A stretch of DNA of 64,000 bases from Drosophila pseudoobscura (taxonomy: Eukaryota > Arthropoda > Insecta > Diptera > Drosophilidae). Shown in pieces: positions 11,888 through 21,131 of this stretch. The notes beneath the pieces are model-generated. The model made no database searches. It worked only from the letters and a program-made list of their open reading frames with translations, and had not been told where the DNA came from. Both the position numbers and the translations under genes were made by a program. The stretch is from the NCBI RefSeq assembly GCF_009870125.1, contig NC_046683.1, positions 53,397,869 to 53,461,868 of the forward strand, read 5' to 3'. How positions within the stretch are numbered: position 1 is the first letter of the stretch; the number at the start of each line of letters is the position of its first letter.

Positions 11888-12479
11888 TCAATAGATGGTT
11901 CCATTCTTCGGCAGGGCCACAAGGACCTCGTACTTGTCGAATTTGCGCAGGGCCAGGGTCTCGTGCTTGATGATGCACAGCTTCTCGCTGAGCATGAGCA
12001 TGCCGATGAGCAGGCCACCGTCGGTCTTGGCTCGGCACATGAACACGCGCTCATTGAAGTTCGAAGTGCCCACGGCAACGGAGCCAAACTCGTACAAGCC
12101 GTCGAAGCTGCGGACCCATACGTATTTATAGTCGCGCTCGATCACCAGGATATCGTATGTCGTCGCCTTGGAGGCCGTCAGCTGGTTGTTGAAGTAGGCG
12201 ACACCCGTCTCTGCGACGACGCGGGCTGGCACGATCGTGGTGCCGAACTTGACGCGGCCAATATAGATGTTGTAGCCGTAAGGATCGAATCCTCCCAGAA
12301 TGGCGTTGTTGGGGAAGGGGTACGACAGGTTTCCGGCCTTCCACACGTGCTCGGTATCTGGAGAATGGCAGGATTAGTATCGCTCCATAGCCAGGATCCA
12401 TGGTTTACTTACCATAGGCTGAGGGCACCGCCGAGGCGACTGCGCACAGGGCCAACACTAAACAGGCAGCTTTGTACAT
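11888..12479 (-). CDS. DM9-domain secreted protein A (DUF3421)
   Basis: Two exons (12413-12479, 11888-12357), split by a 55-nt intron right after the signal peptide, give 178 aa. The first 18 or so residues (MYKAACLVLALCAVASA) form a clear signal peptide. The rest is two DM9 repeats: one holds the GGFDPYGYNIYIGRV core and the second RVFMCRAKTDGGLLIGML. DM9 proteins in insects and molluscs include mannose-binding lectins tied to gut and immune responses; a specific role here is not visible. A TATAAAAG box lies at 12,534-12,541, and a poly(A) signal at 11,823-11,828. The two DM9 genes to the right lack the intron. D. melanogaster CG5506-type genes are likely homologues, from memory. Confidence 0.9.
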
Positions 12480-12533
12480 CTCGAGGGTTTCTTGGATACC
12501 AAATGAATGTGAATCGTCTGGCCAGGTGCACAG

Positions 12534-12604
12534 CTTTTATACTTACCTCCTTATCGCCGCAGTCTTGTTACTCTTATCGCTATCAGATGATTACTATTGA
12601 TAGG
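12534..12604 (-). promoter_or_regulatory. TATA promoter with GATA cluster of DM9 gene A
   Basis: The TATA box TATAAAAG (12,534-12,541) sits 55-62 bases before the ATG. Directly upstream are CGATAAG at 12,550-12,556 and 12,573-12,579, a GATA at 12,581-12,584 and a fourth GATA near 12,599. Several GATA sites within 50 bp of a TATA box are typical of fly gut digestive and immune genes (established pattern). Binding by GATAe or serpent is an inference. Confidence 0.6.
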
Positions 12605-12659
12605 ATCGATTCGGTGAGTAACATGCTTGAGAGTGAGTTTGCGCATCGTGATTTTATTG

Positions 12660-12990
12660 CTCCATAAAAAGTAGAAGACATTTCTAAGGTAAAAACCCCC
12701 CTCTAGACCTAAAAGGCATTTCATAATATTAGATTATTAATTAATCAATTTCTAAGTAAGATAATTCGATGATTAACCAGCTCCATCGGTCGATACAGAA
12801 ATTTATTTTTAAAGAAAAGTTTGTAATATACGAGTAGTCTTTTAAGTCATATCCATTTAAAAGTTTTGCACTTTTTAACCAAATCCTGCATAGAACTTTG
12901 TCATCTACGGTCGTGTTTTACATATATCATTTAACGATAATCGAAAAATTCTTCTTTGGAAGAAAATTGAACATTTCCGTGTCATGATTT
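12660..12990. other. AT-rich intergenic spacer
   Basis: AT-rich, with no coding potential, between the DM9 A promoter and the mariner remnant. Confidence 0.4.
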
Positions 12991-12999
12991 TTGACTGAT

Positions 13000-13340
13000 T
13001 TTTCGAAGTGGATTTTTGAGACAAGAATACTTCGATCAACTTAGTTTAACTTTTGGCGATGAAGCACCATGCATTGCCACAACAAAAAACCGGTAAAAGG
13101 AATTCAGAATTGTATTTCCTTCACAGCAGAACGAATCCCGTGAGGGTCGTCCAAAAAATATATGCTGTGCGGAATTGGCAATTGCAATATCGTTAATACC
13201 ACGACCTTGAGGCATCTTTGGGCATTATAGGAACCAAGGTACACTCAACATTGTATGAACAGTTGGCAGTCAGGAAGGATTTTCCTCATAAGATGCAGAC
13301 ACTTTCCTCCAAAAAACACACAAGGCCTGCCAAGATTAGT
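13000..13340 (+). mobile_element. Decayed mariner-family transposase fragment
   Basis: In one frame, 13,025-13,140 reads EYFDQLSLTFGDEAP, then a stop, then KEFR and NESREGRPKN. These are the mariner N-terminal helix-turn-helix landmarks (FG.EAPS..TV..W..EF, DE.REGRP). In a second frame, 13,209-13,277 reads EASLGIIGTKVHSTLYEQLA followed by VRK, matching the second HTH (I...L.IS..SIH.ILHE.L.VKK). PHKM follows at the spot where mariners have the WVPH motif. Stops and at least one frameshift mark it as a fossil. The catalytic DD34D part and terminal inverted repeats were not found. Confidence 0.8.
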
Positions 13341-13830
13341 TTCAGCGGATGCAAAGTTAAGAGTAATAACATAATTATCAATGATATTTTGTTGGTGCTT
13401 CACTACAGCCTACGGACTTAAAAGGCATCCAACGTATTCACACGTCATTTAGTGATGAGTAAATTAAACGAATTAAACGATATGGCAATGGCATGCCATA
13501 TCCAGGGGATTTTAAGATCTTCATGTCTTGGGTGTAAAGTAATACACACTGAATATTCTTCAGAGTGTTGGCTCTCCTTTGGCACATTGTAAACTTCACT
13601 CCCATCTTTACCTTCGGTGTTTAAAATCAAAAAATGTATACATAAATGTTCGAAATTCCAATTTTTATAGATGTTGTTATTTTTGTACACCTTCAAACCT
13701 TATAGCATATGTAGAAATCTCCAGTATTTTATTGGATGGTACAATATATATTTATGTATGTATGTATGGGATCTCATGCCATTGATCATCCTCTCAATAA
13801 ATTGTTGTGTTTTTCAATAAATATTTGTAT
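13341..13830. other. Intergenic spacer before DM9 gene B
   Basis: No gene is seen. The segment near 13,779-13,810 (GCCATTGATCATCCTCTCAA) matches 15,407-15,430 downstream of DM9 gene C, so the tandem duplication extends past the coding regions. Confidence 0.5.
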
Positions 13831-13833
13831 GAT

Positions 13834-13839
13834 TTTATT
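13834..13839 (-). terminator. Poly(A) signal of DM9 gene B
   Basis: AATAAA on the minus strand, about 30 nt past the stop. The surrounding GATTTTATTTGCATTTAATA is also present behind gene C. Confidence 0.55.
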
Positions 13840-13867
13840 TGCATTTAATAATATTTAATACTTTGTT

Positions 13868-14449
13868 TTAAATCTTTCCCGCTTCGATTTGCGCGTCAAA
13901 TGGTATAAACTCAGCAGCTTGGCGTTCCCTAACCAATATCTCGTACTTGTCGGACTGCCTCAGTGGATTCTCGCCGTACTTTACGATGCAGACGCGTTTC
14001 CCCAGGTAGAGGGTGCCAATGAAGAGTCCCTCGTCGGCACGGAAGCGACAGATGTAGACGCGGTCGCCGAAGGAGTTTGTTCCCACTGGCACGGCTCTTT
14101 TCTCCAGGAAGCCGTCGAAGCTGCGCTTCCAGCGGTAGCTGACGGTGGCGTTGGACACGAGCACCTCATAGGAGGTTGCCGTATTGCTAAGGGTGTCCGT
14201 GTTGTAGCTAGCCTTGCTCAGCTCTGGAACCACTCGGGCCGGAAGGACGTTGGAGCTGTACACCACACGGCCCACATAGTTGTAGTAGCCTTCGGGATCG
14301 AGGCCTCCGAGGACAACGTTGTCGGGGAACTCCAAAGTCTTGTCCGGATAAACCCACGTATCCTCATAGCTGTACACTCCGCCTTGAATGATGCCCACCA
14401 GCTGGACGAGGATCAGGGCCAGAACGGCAGACTGCTTCGCGTAGTACAT
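13868..14449 (-). CDS. DM9-domain secreted protein B (DUF3421)
   Basis: A single exon encodes 193 aa. I take the ATG of MYYAKQSAVLALILVQ at 14,449 because it starts a signal peptide and lies just downstream of a TATA box and Inr. An in-frame codon further up belongs to the promoter. Two DM9 repeats follow, with landmarks GGLDPEGYYNYVGRVVYSS and DRVYICRFRADEGLFIGTLY. A poly(A) signal sits at 13,834-13,839. Gene C, 1.6 kb to the right, is a recent tandem copy, highly similar in protein, promoter and 3' flank. Unlike gene A, this gene has no intron after the signal peptide. It is predicted to be secreted; a sugar-binding role is inferred from the family. Confidence 0.93.
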   Translation of the reverse strand: MYYAKQSAVLALILVQLVGIIQGGVYSYEDTWVYPDKTLEFPDNVVLGGLDPEGYYNYVGRVVYSSNVLPARVVPELSKASYNTDTLSNTATSYEVLVSNATVSYRWKRSFDGFLEKRAVPVGTNSFGDRVYICRFRADEGLFIGTLYLGKRVCIVKYGENPLRQSDKYEILVRERQAAEFIPFDAQIEAGKI

Positions 14450-14463
14450 GGTTCGACTGTTGT

Positions 14464-14625
14464 CTGAGGTCTTCTGACCACTTGGACCTCTGCTGCCGGT
14501 TCTTATAGGGCCGGCTCCCCATCTGCTGGGGTTCCTGGTCAAGTTTTCGATAAGGATGAGTGTAAATCATTCACATTCGGGTGTTGCTTGAGTGATATGA
14601 TTAGATAGTCGGTGATTTTTCGATG
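14464..14625 (-). promoter_or_regulatory. Core promoter and GATA region of DM9 gene B
   Basis: TATAAG at 14,502-14,507 is followed 32 nt later by a TCAGAA initiator (A at 14,475), 26 nt before the ATG. CGATAAG at 14,548-14,554 and a long stretch up to about 14,625 (including GATTAGATAGTCGG) are almost identical upstream of gene C. This indicates a duplicated functional promoter. Confidence 0.7.
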
Positions 14626-14739
14626 GATTTCTAATTAATGGTACTCTGAGCTATTTTTAAGATGTGACGACTTCATGTGGAATTGTCAGGAACCCTTAGG
14701 ATTATTAATTGAAATGAAGTCAATTATTTTACAATACAT

Positions 14740-15010
14740 ATATTATAGTGAAAGCTCCCTTTGAAAGTAGCATCTATTTTTATTAAAAGATTAATTACAG
14801 AAATGTAATTTCTCTTCTGTAACAACTATATTAATTTTAAGATGTTATAATACAAGGATATAAATATGAAAAATTTTGAATTTAAATATGATATTAATAT
14901 TTAGTTTATTCATTTATTTAACATAAAATCTATGCATAAAATAGATTTTCTTTAAATATAAAGAAAATTTATTTCAATTTAAATAAAAATATATTTATTT
15001 TAAATGTGCA
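14740..15010. repeat. AT-rich island between DM9 genes B and C
   Basis: A very AT-rich segment. Positions 14,986-15,007 fit the 22-bp AT-rich unit that is tandemly repeated in the islands at 50.4-50.7 and 61.3-61.6 kb. Confidence 0.5.
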
Positions 15011-15466
15011 ATGTATTTAAATCCCATATCTTTACATTATTGTCAAAATCTAAGGGCAGAAACTTTCTTTTACGATTTCGACTCTCCGAAAAAGTCTATT
15101 ATCATACATTTTCGAGGCTTTTTTCTCTCGACGTGCATTGGTATGTTCTATATCCACCTTGAAATGACCTATTACGAACGAACCGATTACTACCGAAAAT
15201 AAATCTAATCAAAGCCAAATCGGTTTGCTTTTCATTATGCCCTTAGGTAGAGGTTTCTTCAATGTATAGGTACTCGTGGGCTCTCATTTCAGAATTAATT
15301 CTCTGCCCCCTCATTGAAGATGTGGAAAACAATTGAAGAAGTGGAAATAGTAAGAAGAACTTTTGAACTTGGCAAGTCCGAAATCTTTCCATTTAAAATA
15401 TTGGATGCCATTGGGCATGCTCTCAATAAATTGTATAAATAATTTAAATACATATATATATATGAT

Positions 15467-15472
15467 TTTATT
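15467..15472 (-). terminator. Poly(A) signal of DM9 gene C
   Basis: AATAAA on the minus strand, about 42 nt past the stop, in the same local context as behind gene B. Confidence 0.55.
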
Positions 15473-15512
15473 TGCATTTAATAAATTTGTTTTAACACGT
15501 TCCTGCTTCGAT

Positions 15513-16073
15513 TCAAACACCGAATGGAATTAACTGTGCCGCCTTGCGTTCCCTAATCAGGATCTCGTACTTGTCGGATGTCCTCAGTGGCTTCTCGTCG
15601 ATCTTCACGATGCAGACGCGCTTGCCAAGTAAGAGAGTGCCCACGAGGAGTCCCTCGTCCGTCCTGAAGCGACAGATGTAGACTCGGTCGTTGCTGGCGT
15701 CAGTTCCCACGGATACGGCGCTTTTCTCCAGGAAGCCGTCGAAGCTGTGCTGCCAGTGGTACCGGACGGTGGCGTTGGACACGAGCACCTCATAGGCTTT
15801 GGTCTGGGAACCAATGGTGTCCGTGTTGTAGGAGGCCTTGTTCAGCTCTGGAACCACTCGGGCAGGAAGGATGTTGGAGCTGTACACCACACGTCCCACA
15901 TAGTTGTAGTAACCTTCGGAATCGAGGCCTCCGAGGACAGCGTTGTCGGGGAAGTCAGTATTCGAATACATGTACACCCACGTGTCCTCATAGCTGTAGG
16001 ATCCGCCTTGAATGAGGCCCACCAGCTGGACGAGCATCAGGGCCAGAACGGCAGACTTCTTTGCGGAGTACAT
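15513..16073 (-). CDS. DM9-domain secreted protein C (DUF3421)
   Basis: A single exon encodes 186 aa, beginning MYSAKKSAVLALMLVQLVG (signal peptide) and followed by two DM9 repeats (GGLDSEGYYNYVGRVVYSS, DRVYICRFRTDEGLLVGTLL). It is the tandem sister of gene B. Sequence, TATA box, upstream GATA region and 3' flank are all shared; it differs in a few substitutions and a shorter C-terminus (AAQLIPFGV). A poly(A) signal is at 15,467-15,472. No frame damage is seen, so both copies look functional. Expression is likely to match gene B because of the shared promoter (inference). Confidence 0.93.
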   Translation of the reverse strand: MYSAKKSAVLALMLVQLVGLIQGGSYSYEDTWVYMYSNTDFPDNAVLGGLDSEGYYNYVGRVVYSSNILPARVVPELNKASYNTDTIGSQTKAYEVLVSNATVRYHWQHSFDGFLEKSAVSVGTDASNDRVYICRFRTDEGLLVGTLLLGKRVCIVKIDEKPLRTSDKYEILIRERKAAQLIPFGV

Positions 16074-16079
16074 GGTTCA

Positions 16080-16260
16080 ACTGTTGTCTGAGGTGCTCTG
16101 GCCATTTGGACCTCTGCTGCCGGTTCTTATAGGGCTCTCCCCAGAGCGCCGGACGGAGGGCAAATCTGGCCAAATTTTCGATAAGGCTGATTGTAAATCA
16201 TTCAGACTCGGGGGTTGCTTGAGTGATACGATTAGATAGTCGGTGATTTTTCGATGGACT
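16080..16260 (-). promoter_or_regulatory. Core promoter and GATA region of DM9 gene C
   Basis: The TATAAG box is at 16,126-16,131, in the same CCCTATAAGAACCGGCAGCA context as gene B. CGATAAG is at 16,179-16,185. The stretch to about 16,255 is nearly the same as that upstream of gene B. Confidence 0.7.
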
Positions 16261-16725
16261 TGTAACTTAGAGGTGGCACTACTCTGATAAGCTCACTTCA
16301 TGGGTATTTTTTGGCGATTTCCAGGAAAATAGAAATGCAAAAGATATCTTAAATATTACCAAAGCAACGTATTCCTCCTCATCTTTGATCCCCTATGGGA
16401 TTACCTTTGATCGCCTTTTCGCATATGTTTTTTAAACAAATCCGGATTATATCTCCATTCTACAGTCATCTCCTATGAACGATAATATCACGAGTAATGC
16501 AAATTAGACAACCTTCCAAGCTTGGCATTCAAATTGGCGGGGCCGAAGCCGTATCAAGCGAAATATATATATAGATATATATATGTATATATATGCTAGT
16601 ACTAATCAATTCAATTAGAGCGAAAAACCTGTTTGTATGTTATCACCGCTTATCAGAGCACCAGAGCACGAGACCCTGACCAATGTCAATGTGCCGGCAT
16701 GAGAGCTACATATAACGGGATAGTC
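16260..16725. other. Intergenic spacer
   Basis: No gene is seen. It includes a TA-rich run near 16,560-16,595. Confidence 0.4.
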
Positions 16726-17025
16726 ATAGGCTCTCTCTCTCCCCTTTCTCTCTCTCGCTCTCTCTCTCTCAAAGTTTGTCTTTGCTCGCTTTTGTATTGT
16801 TCACTTTTGCTTTTGCAAAAACAAGTTTTGCTTTTGACTTTTGCTTTTGGCTTTTGGCTTTTATGGGTCTGTGTGTTTTCGTTTTCATACGTTTATTTTT
16901 CGCGCACGATTCGTGACGTCAGAGAGGTGGAGCGTCGGAAGGGGGGTGGGGAAAGGTTGTCACTTAAAAGCGCCAGCAGCCAGCGTGCCGCTTAGTCGAT
17001 CGGAGCAGCTGCAGCGGGAAGGATC
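16726..17025 (+). promoter_or_regulatory. GAGA-rich, TATA/Inr/pause-button/DPE core promoter
   Basis: A CT-rich block (16,730-16,770, i.e. GAGA on the other strand) precedes a full core promoter. TTAAAAG, a TATA variant, is at 16,964-16,970. The initiator-like TTAGTC has its A at 16,994. The pause-button motif TCGATCG at 16,996-17,002 is an exact fit to KCGRWCG. GGATCC sits exactly at +28 (17,021), fitting the DPE pattern RGWYV. The spacings are those of a real fly promoter with paused polymerase. The transcript probably leads, through a 5' intron, to sulfatase 2 at 18,422, but the donor is not clear and another target is possible. Confidence 0.65.
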
Positions 17026-18421
17026 CAACCAGACCATCGGAGATCTGGTCACCTCTATAGCTCCAAGCACAAAGCTGTTACCGGAGGGTGGGTGCGACTG
17101 CGACCACTGCCAACGTACTAAGTGGAGTGGAAAAGTGCTTTCAGTGTTTCGGTTAAAGACTTTGAGAGACTATACTCGAGAGTTTCGTTAGAACAGTGTG
17201 AAAAGTGGCTGGCCCCTCAACAGAGTTACAAAAATGATCTCTAAAATGATCCATATCTTTCTGAAATGAACCCTGACATGTTGAATGGATTCTTATATCA
17301 TAGAAAGGGCTTTTTTAGATGAATCAATCTCTGAGATTGCTAAACAAAACATACCTCCCATATTTGGCATTTGAAGATGACAGTTTTCCAAATGCCTCGC
17401 GGTTTTCCACACGTTTCCTTATATAATCTCTCTCTCTTGGGGTCTTGCATAATGCCACCAGATTGGGCAACATTATAATGGTGCATTGTAAATCGCCTAA
17501 CTAACGTGAGTTGTGGCTGAATATTCAATACCACATACCACAGTCGCTCGACTGACACACTGTCACAAGCAAAAGTCCTCTCGGGGCCAGAGACCGAGAT
17601 GCATCTGGCCTGTGGATGCATCTCGTGGATCCAAACCAGTTTTTGGATAGGATTAGCGTTGGTGGCTAGAGGGGGGGACTACGCTGGAAGAACTTTTCCA
17701 TTGATTGCTCATAAACTAGTCCTGATTTTCCCATTGATCCCATTGGCCACTTAGTAGTAACGAGCGTCCGAAGGTCGACAGTCACGCCGCTGGGCGTTGC
17801 CTTTCTCAGTCACAGTCCGCAGGTCGTGACTGATAATTTCCCAAAGAATTCGCATGACAGTTTAGACTTCTATCCAAATTATATACAACACAATACTGGC
17901 AAATGCCGCAAATGCGACAGGCTACAGACTCACTAGCGTTAAATGGGGCTTAGGTTTAAGGCCTTTGGGCCAGATTTCATTATTGCCATGCTGGTTCATG
18001 GTGTTTATGGGCTATTGCGACAATTAAAGCCCACTTTTATCCAGATAAAAATAAATTACGCTTCCCATAACCATAAGCAAGGCAAAGTGAAGTGAAGTAC
18101 GGGTGTGTATTTGCCGTGCTGTGCCGTGTGTTTTATATAACTGTTTAACAATTGTTGCAAAAAGACAACAAAGCATTAAACAATCGCTTGAATGGTTTAA
18201 CGAACTTGTCGGCCATACAACACGGTGCTGGAGGAGGTCAGTGCTGGACGAGGAGTAGTAGGAACACCTGTAGATGCCAGATGCCAGATGCCAGACACAT
18301 ATGTACACTGGTCTGGTCTCTTAGGATCAATGATAGTATCATTAACACTCTTAACAACAAGCTCTTGGCAGTTCTTTTTTAGAGCAGACTTAATCGGGAA
18401 TCTGTAGCCTATTCCCCAAAC
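17026..18421. other. Leader/intron region before sulfatase 2
   Basis: Holds the putative 5' UTR starting at 16,994. An acceptor (TTCTTTTTTAG, ending at 18,382) lies 39 bases before the sulfatase 2 ATG. No independent gene is seen. Confidence 0.35.
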
Positions 18422-20385
18422 ATGAATCTACTACTTCCTGTCCTACTCTCACTGAGTGTTGCAATTAGTGGTTGCCATGGAGAGGGCGAGGCATCCGCCA
18501 AGCCAAATATCATAATCATACTGATTGATGATATGGTAAGCTACTCCTACTCGATTCATTCAAAGTTCGAACCAATAAAAGGATTGTCTCTGTAGGGTTT
18601 CAACGATGTGAGCTTCCATGGCTCGAACCAGATCCTGACACCGAATATAGATGCCTTGGCCTACAATGGGATCCTGCTGAATCGACACTATGTGCCCAAC
18701 CTGTGTACGCCCTCCAGGGCCACCCTGCTGACCGGAAAGTATCCCATCCACACGGGTGAGCTGCAAGAGGGACTGTAAGGCTTCCACAAGTACGATAATG
18801 GTTACTCCTTGCCCAGGAATGCAGCACTTTGTGATCGTCACCGACGAGCCCTGGGGTCTGCCCAGGCAGGAGCGTCTCATGCCGGAGCTCTTCCGCGATG
18901 CCGGCTACGCCACTCACCTGGTGGGCAAGTGGCACCTGGGCTTCTGGCGGAAGGACCTGACGCCGACAATGCGCGGCTTTGACCACCACTTTGGGTACTA
19001 CAATGGCTACATGGACTACTATGACCAAACCGTGCGGATGCTAGACAGGAACTACTCGACGGGCCTGGACTTCAGGCGGGACCTGGAGCCCTGCCGTGAG
19101 GCAGAGGGCACGTATGCCACGGAGGCGTTTACGACAGAGGCCAGGAAGGTAATCGAGCGGCACGACAAGAATCGCCCGCTCTTCATGGTCCTCAGCCACC
19201 TGGCAGTGCACACGGGCAACGAGGACAATCCCATGCAGGCGCCCGAGGATGAGGTGGCCAAGTTTGCGCACATTCGAGATCCAAAGCGTCGCACGTATGC
19301 GGGTAAGTCCTGTCCCGCACCCAAAAGAGGCCATGAATAGAGGTTTCTTCTGGCTAGGCATGATCTCGAGTCTGGACAAGAGCGTTGGCCAGACGATGCG
19401 TGCCCTGGCGGACAATGGGATGCTGAACAACAGCATCGTTCTGCTCTACTCGGACAACGGAGCGCCCACTGTGGGCATTCACTCCAATGCTGGCTCCAAC
19501 TATCCCTTCCGTGGGGTAAGTGCTCTATCTTTACTCTTTTTCTGGGCTAAAAGATGTCTTTCCGAGTAGCAAAAGGAATCCCCCTGGGAGGGTGGCATTC
19601 GATCGGTTGGTGCGCTCTGGAGCCCGTTGCTGCAGCAGCGTGGCTACGTGTCCAACCAGGCGATCCACGCCATCGACTGGCTGCCTACCCTGGCGGCAGC
19701 GGCCGGAGTGTCTCTGCCATCGGATCTCCGGCTGGACGGACTCAACCTGTGGCCCTCGCTAAGCGCCAGCGCACAGCCCCAGCCCCGGAATCTGCTGCAC
19801 GTGCTAGACGACGTCTTCGGCTACTCTTCGTACACGCAGGACACGCTCAAGTACGTCAACGGGAGCAGCTTCGAGGGGCGGTACGACCACTGGCTGGGTG
19901 AGCTGGAGGACGGCGAGGAGGATCCGAACAGTAGGGACTACGGCCAGCTGGTGCGGGCCTCGGAGGTGCAGGCTGTCCTGGGAAGTGTGGCTCCGACTGA
20001 CGACCGCATCCGGCAGATGCGGGACGAGGCCACCCAGCGATGCCCCATACAGGAGCGGGATCCCGAGGATCCCGTCTACCTGTGCGAGCCCCTCAAGGCT
20101 GCCTGCCTCTTCGACCTGGCCAATGACCCGTGTGAGCGCTACAACCTGGCCAACCTGTACCCCCTCCAGCTGCAGTTGCTCGCCCAGGAGGTCGAGGAGC
20201 TCCGTCTCACGGCATTGCCCAGCGCCAGAGTTCCCCGAGCGGATGTTCGCGCCGATCCTGCGCTCCACGACGGCCACTGGGAATGGTGGAACAACACGTT
20301 GCCGGGCTCCAGTGCCGCCGCTTTGCCGCCTTCGGGTCCTTGGCTCTGGCTCTGCCTCTTTAATATTGTTTATAGTTTTTGTTAG
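18422..20385 (+). CDS. Arylsulfatase B-like enzyme 2 (CG7402/CG7408 type)
   Basis: Five exons (18422-18535, 18596-18755, 18817-19302, 19358-19515, 19570-20385) encode 577 aa. A signal peptide ([20 protein letters not shown]) is followed by the metal site LIDDMGFNDV, the formylglycine motif [28 protein letters not shown] and [10 protein letters not shown]. The catalytic set is therefore complete for a sulfatase acting on GalNAc-4-sulfate, by family. It ends in a hydrophobic tail ([16 protein letters not shown]) after a small-residue stretch (PGSSAAA), a possible GPI-anchor signal. Introns 1, 2 and the last sit at the same places as in sulfatase 1. The third intron differs: here it splits TYA|GMISS, whereas sulfatase 1 has one at QQN|GKN. 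A poly(A) signal is at 20,426-20,431. A paused-type promoter at 16,994 is the likely start site. Confidence 0.93.
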
Positions 20386-20425
20386 TTAAATTATTTTTTT
20401 TATACTTTTCTTATACTTAATGAAA

Positions 20426-20431
20426 AATAAA
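20426..20431 (+). terminator. Poly(A) signal of sulfatase 2
   Basis: AATAAA, 40 nt past the stop codon; a second one follows near 20,455. Confidence 0.6.
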
Positions 20432-20790
20432 ACTGCGTTTTTCTTGCAATTGAAAATAAAGAGAATTTAATTTTGTTTTGATTGGGAGGGAATATTGCTA
20501 ATTTAATTATGATTTTTAATCTATAATTTTTAGCCGAACAATAGATTAAAAATAAAGCATATTTTTGGTTTAATTGACATACCCCCAAAGGTATGCCATC
20601 TATTTGCTCAATTTAACCGTAAAAAATCACATATGCTACGTATCTGCTCTTACCAAATTCATTGGGGGCTGTGATCTGGGGCGTGGCTACGTTGTGGAAC
20701 GTCCTGGAGCCCCAGGTGCCCTGGACTCTGACAACAACTTCATTTGTAGGAATGTGCGAAAATGAGGATGAAAAGAAGGAATGCGCGAGT

Positions 20791-21131
20791 ACTTAGCCGC
20801 ACCCACACCGCGCACCCCCTCGTCTCACTCCCACCAACAGGAGACACAACCACACACTTTCGATCTCTCTTTGCAGAAGGAGAGGGCGAAGACAAGGAGC
20901 AGAGATAAGCCAGCAATAAGCAAAAGACGCTGAAGAGAGAGTGGGAGAGGCAATTCGGTCCTCGTCGTAGGAGAGCATGGAAGCAATGCTCTCACTTCTG
21001 CCGCTGCCGCTGCCGCTGCCGCTGCCGCTCTCGCTTCTGCCGCTCTCGCATTAATTTTTCACCCGGCGGCCGGTAGTCCAAGCTTGCTCCGCGATTCGGA
21101 CCGTGAAAAGCCGGAAAATAGTGGAAAACCA
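20791..21131 (+). promoter_or_regulatory. Promoter block, copy 1 (homologous to 45.7-46.1 kb)
   Basis: The core GCTCCGCG.TTCGG.CCGTG followed by AAAAGCCGGAAAATAGTG (21,086-21,124) recurs at 46,011-46,049 with about 3 mismatches in 39. Upstream matches follow in the same order: TTAATTTTTCACCCGG, GGAGAGCATGGAA, TTCGATCT and AGCCGC. A (TGCCGC)n run at 20,998-21,045 interrupts this copy. The CGGACCG near 21,097-21,103 could act as a downstream promoter element. No TATA box is seen. Confidence 0.6.

Noticed and set aside
20574-20765. Plus-strand 63-aa frame behind sulfatase 2
   Set aside because: No family resemblance; it lies just behind a poly(A) signal and spans AT-rich sequence.
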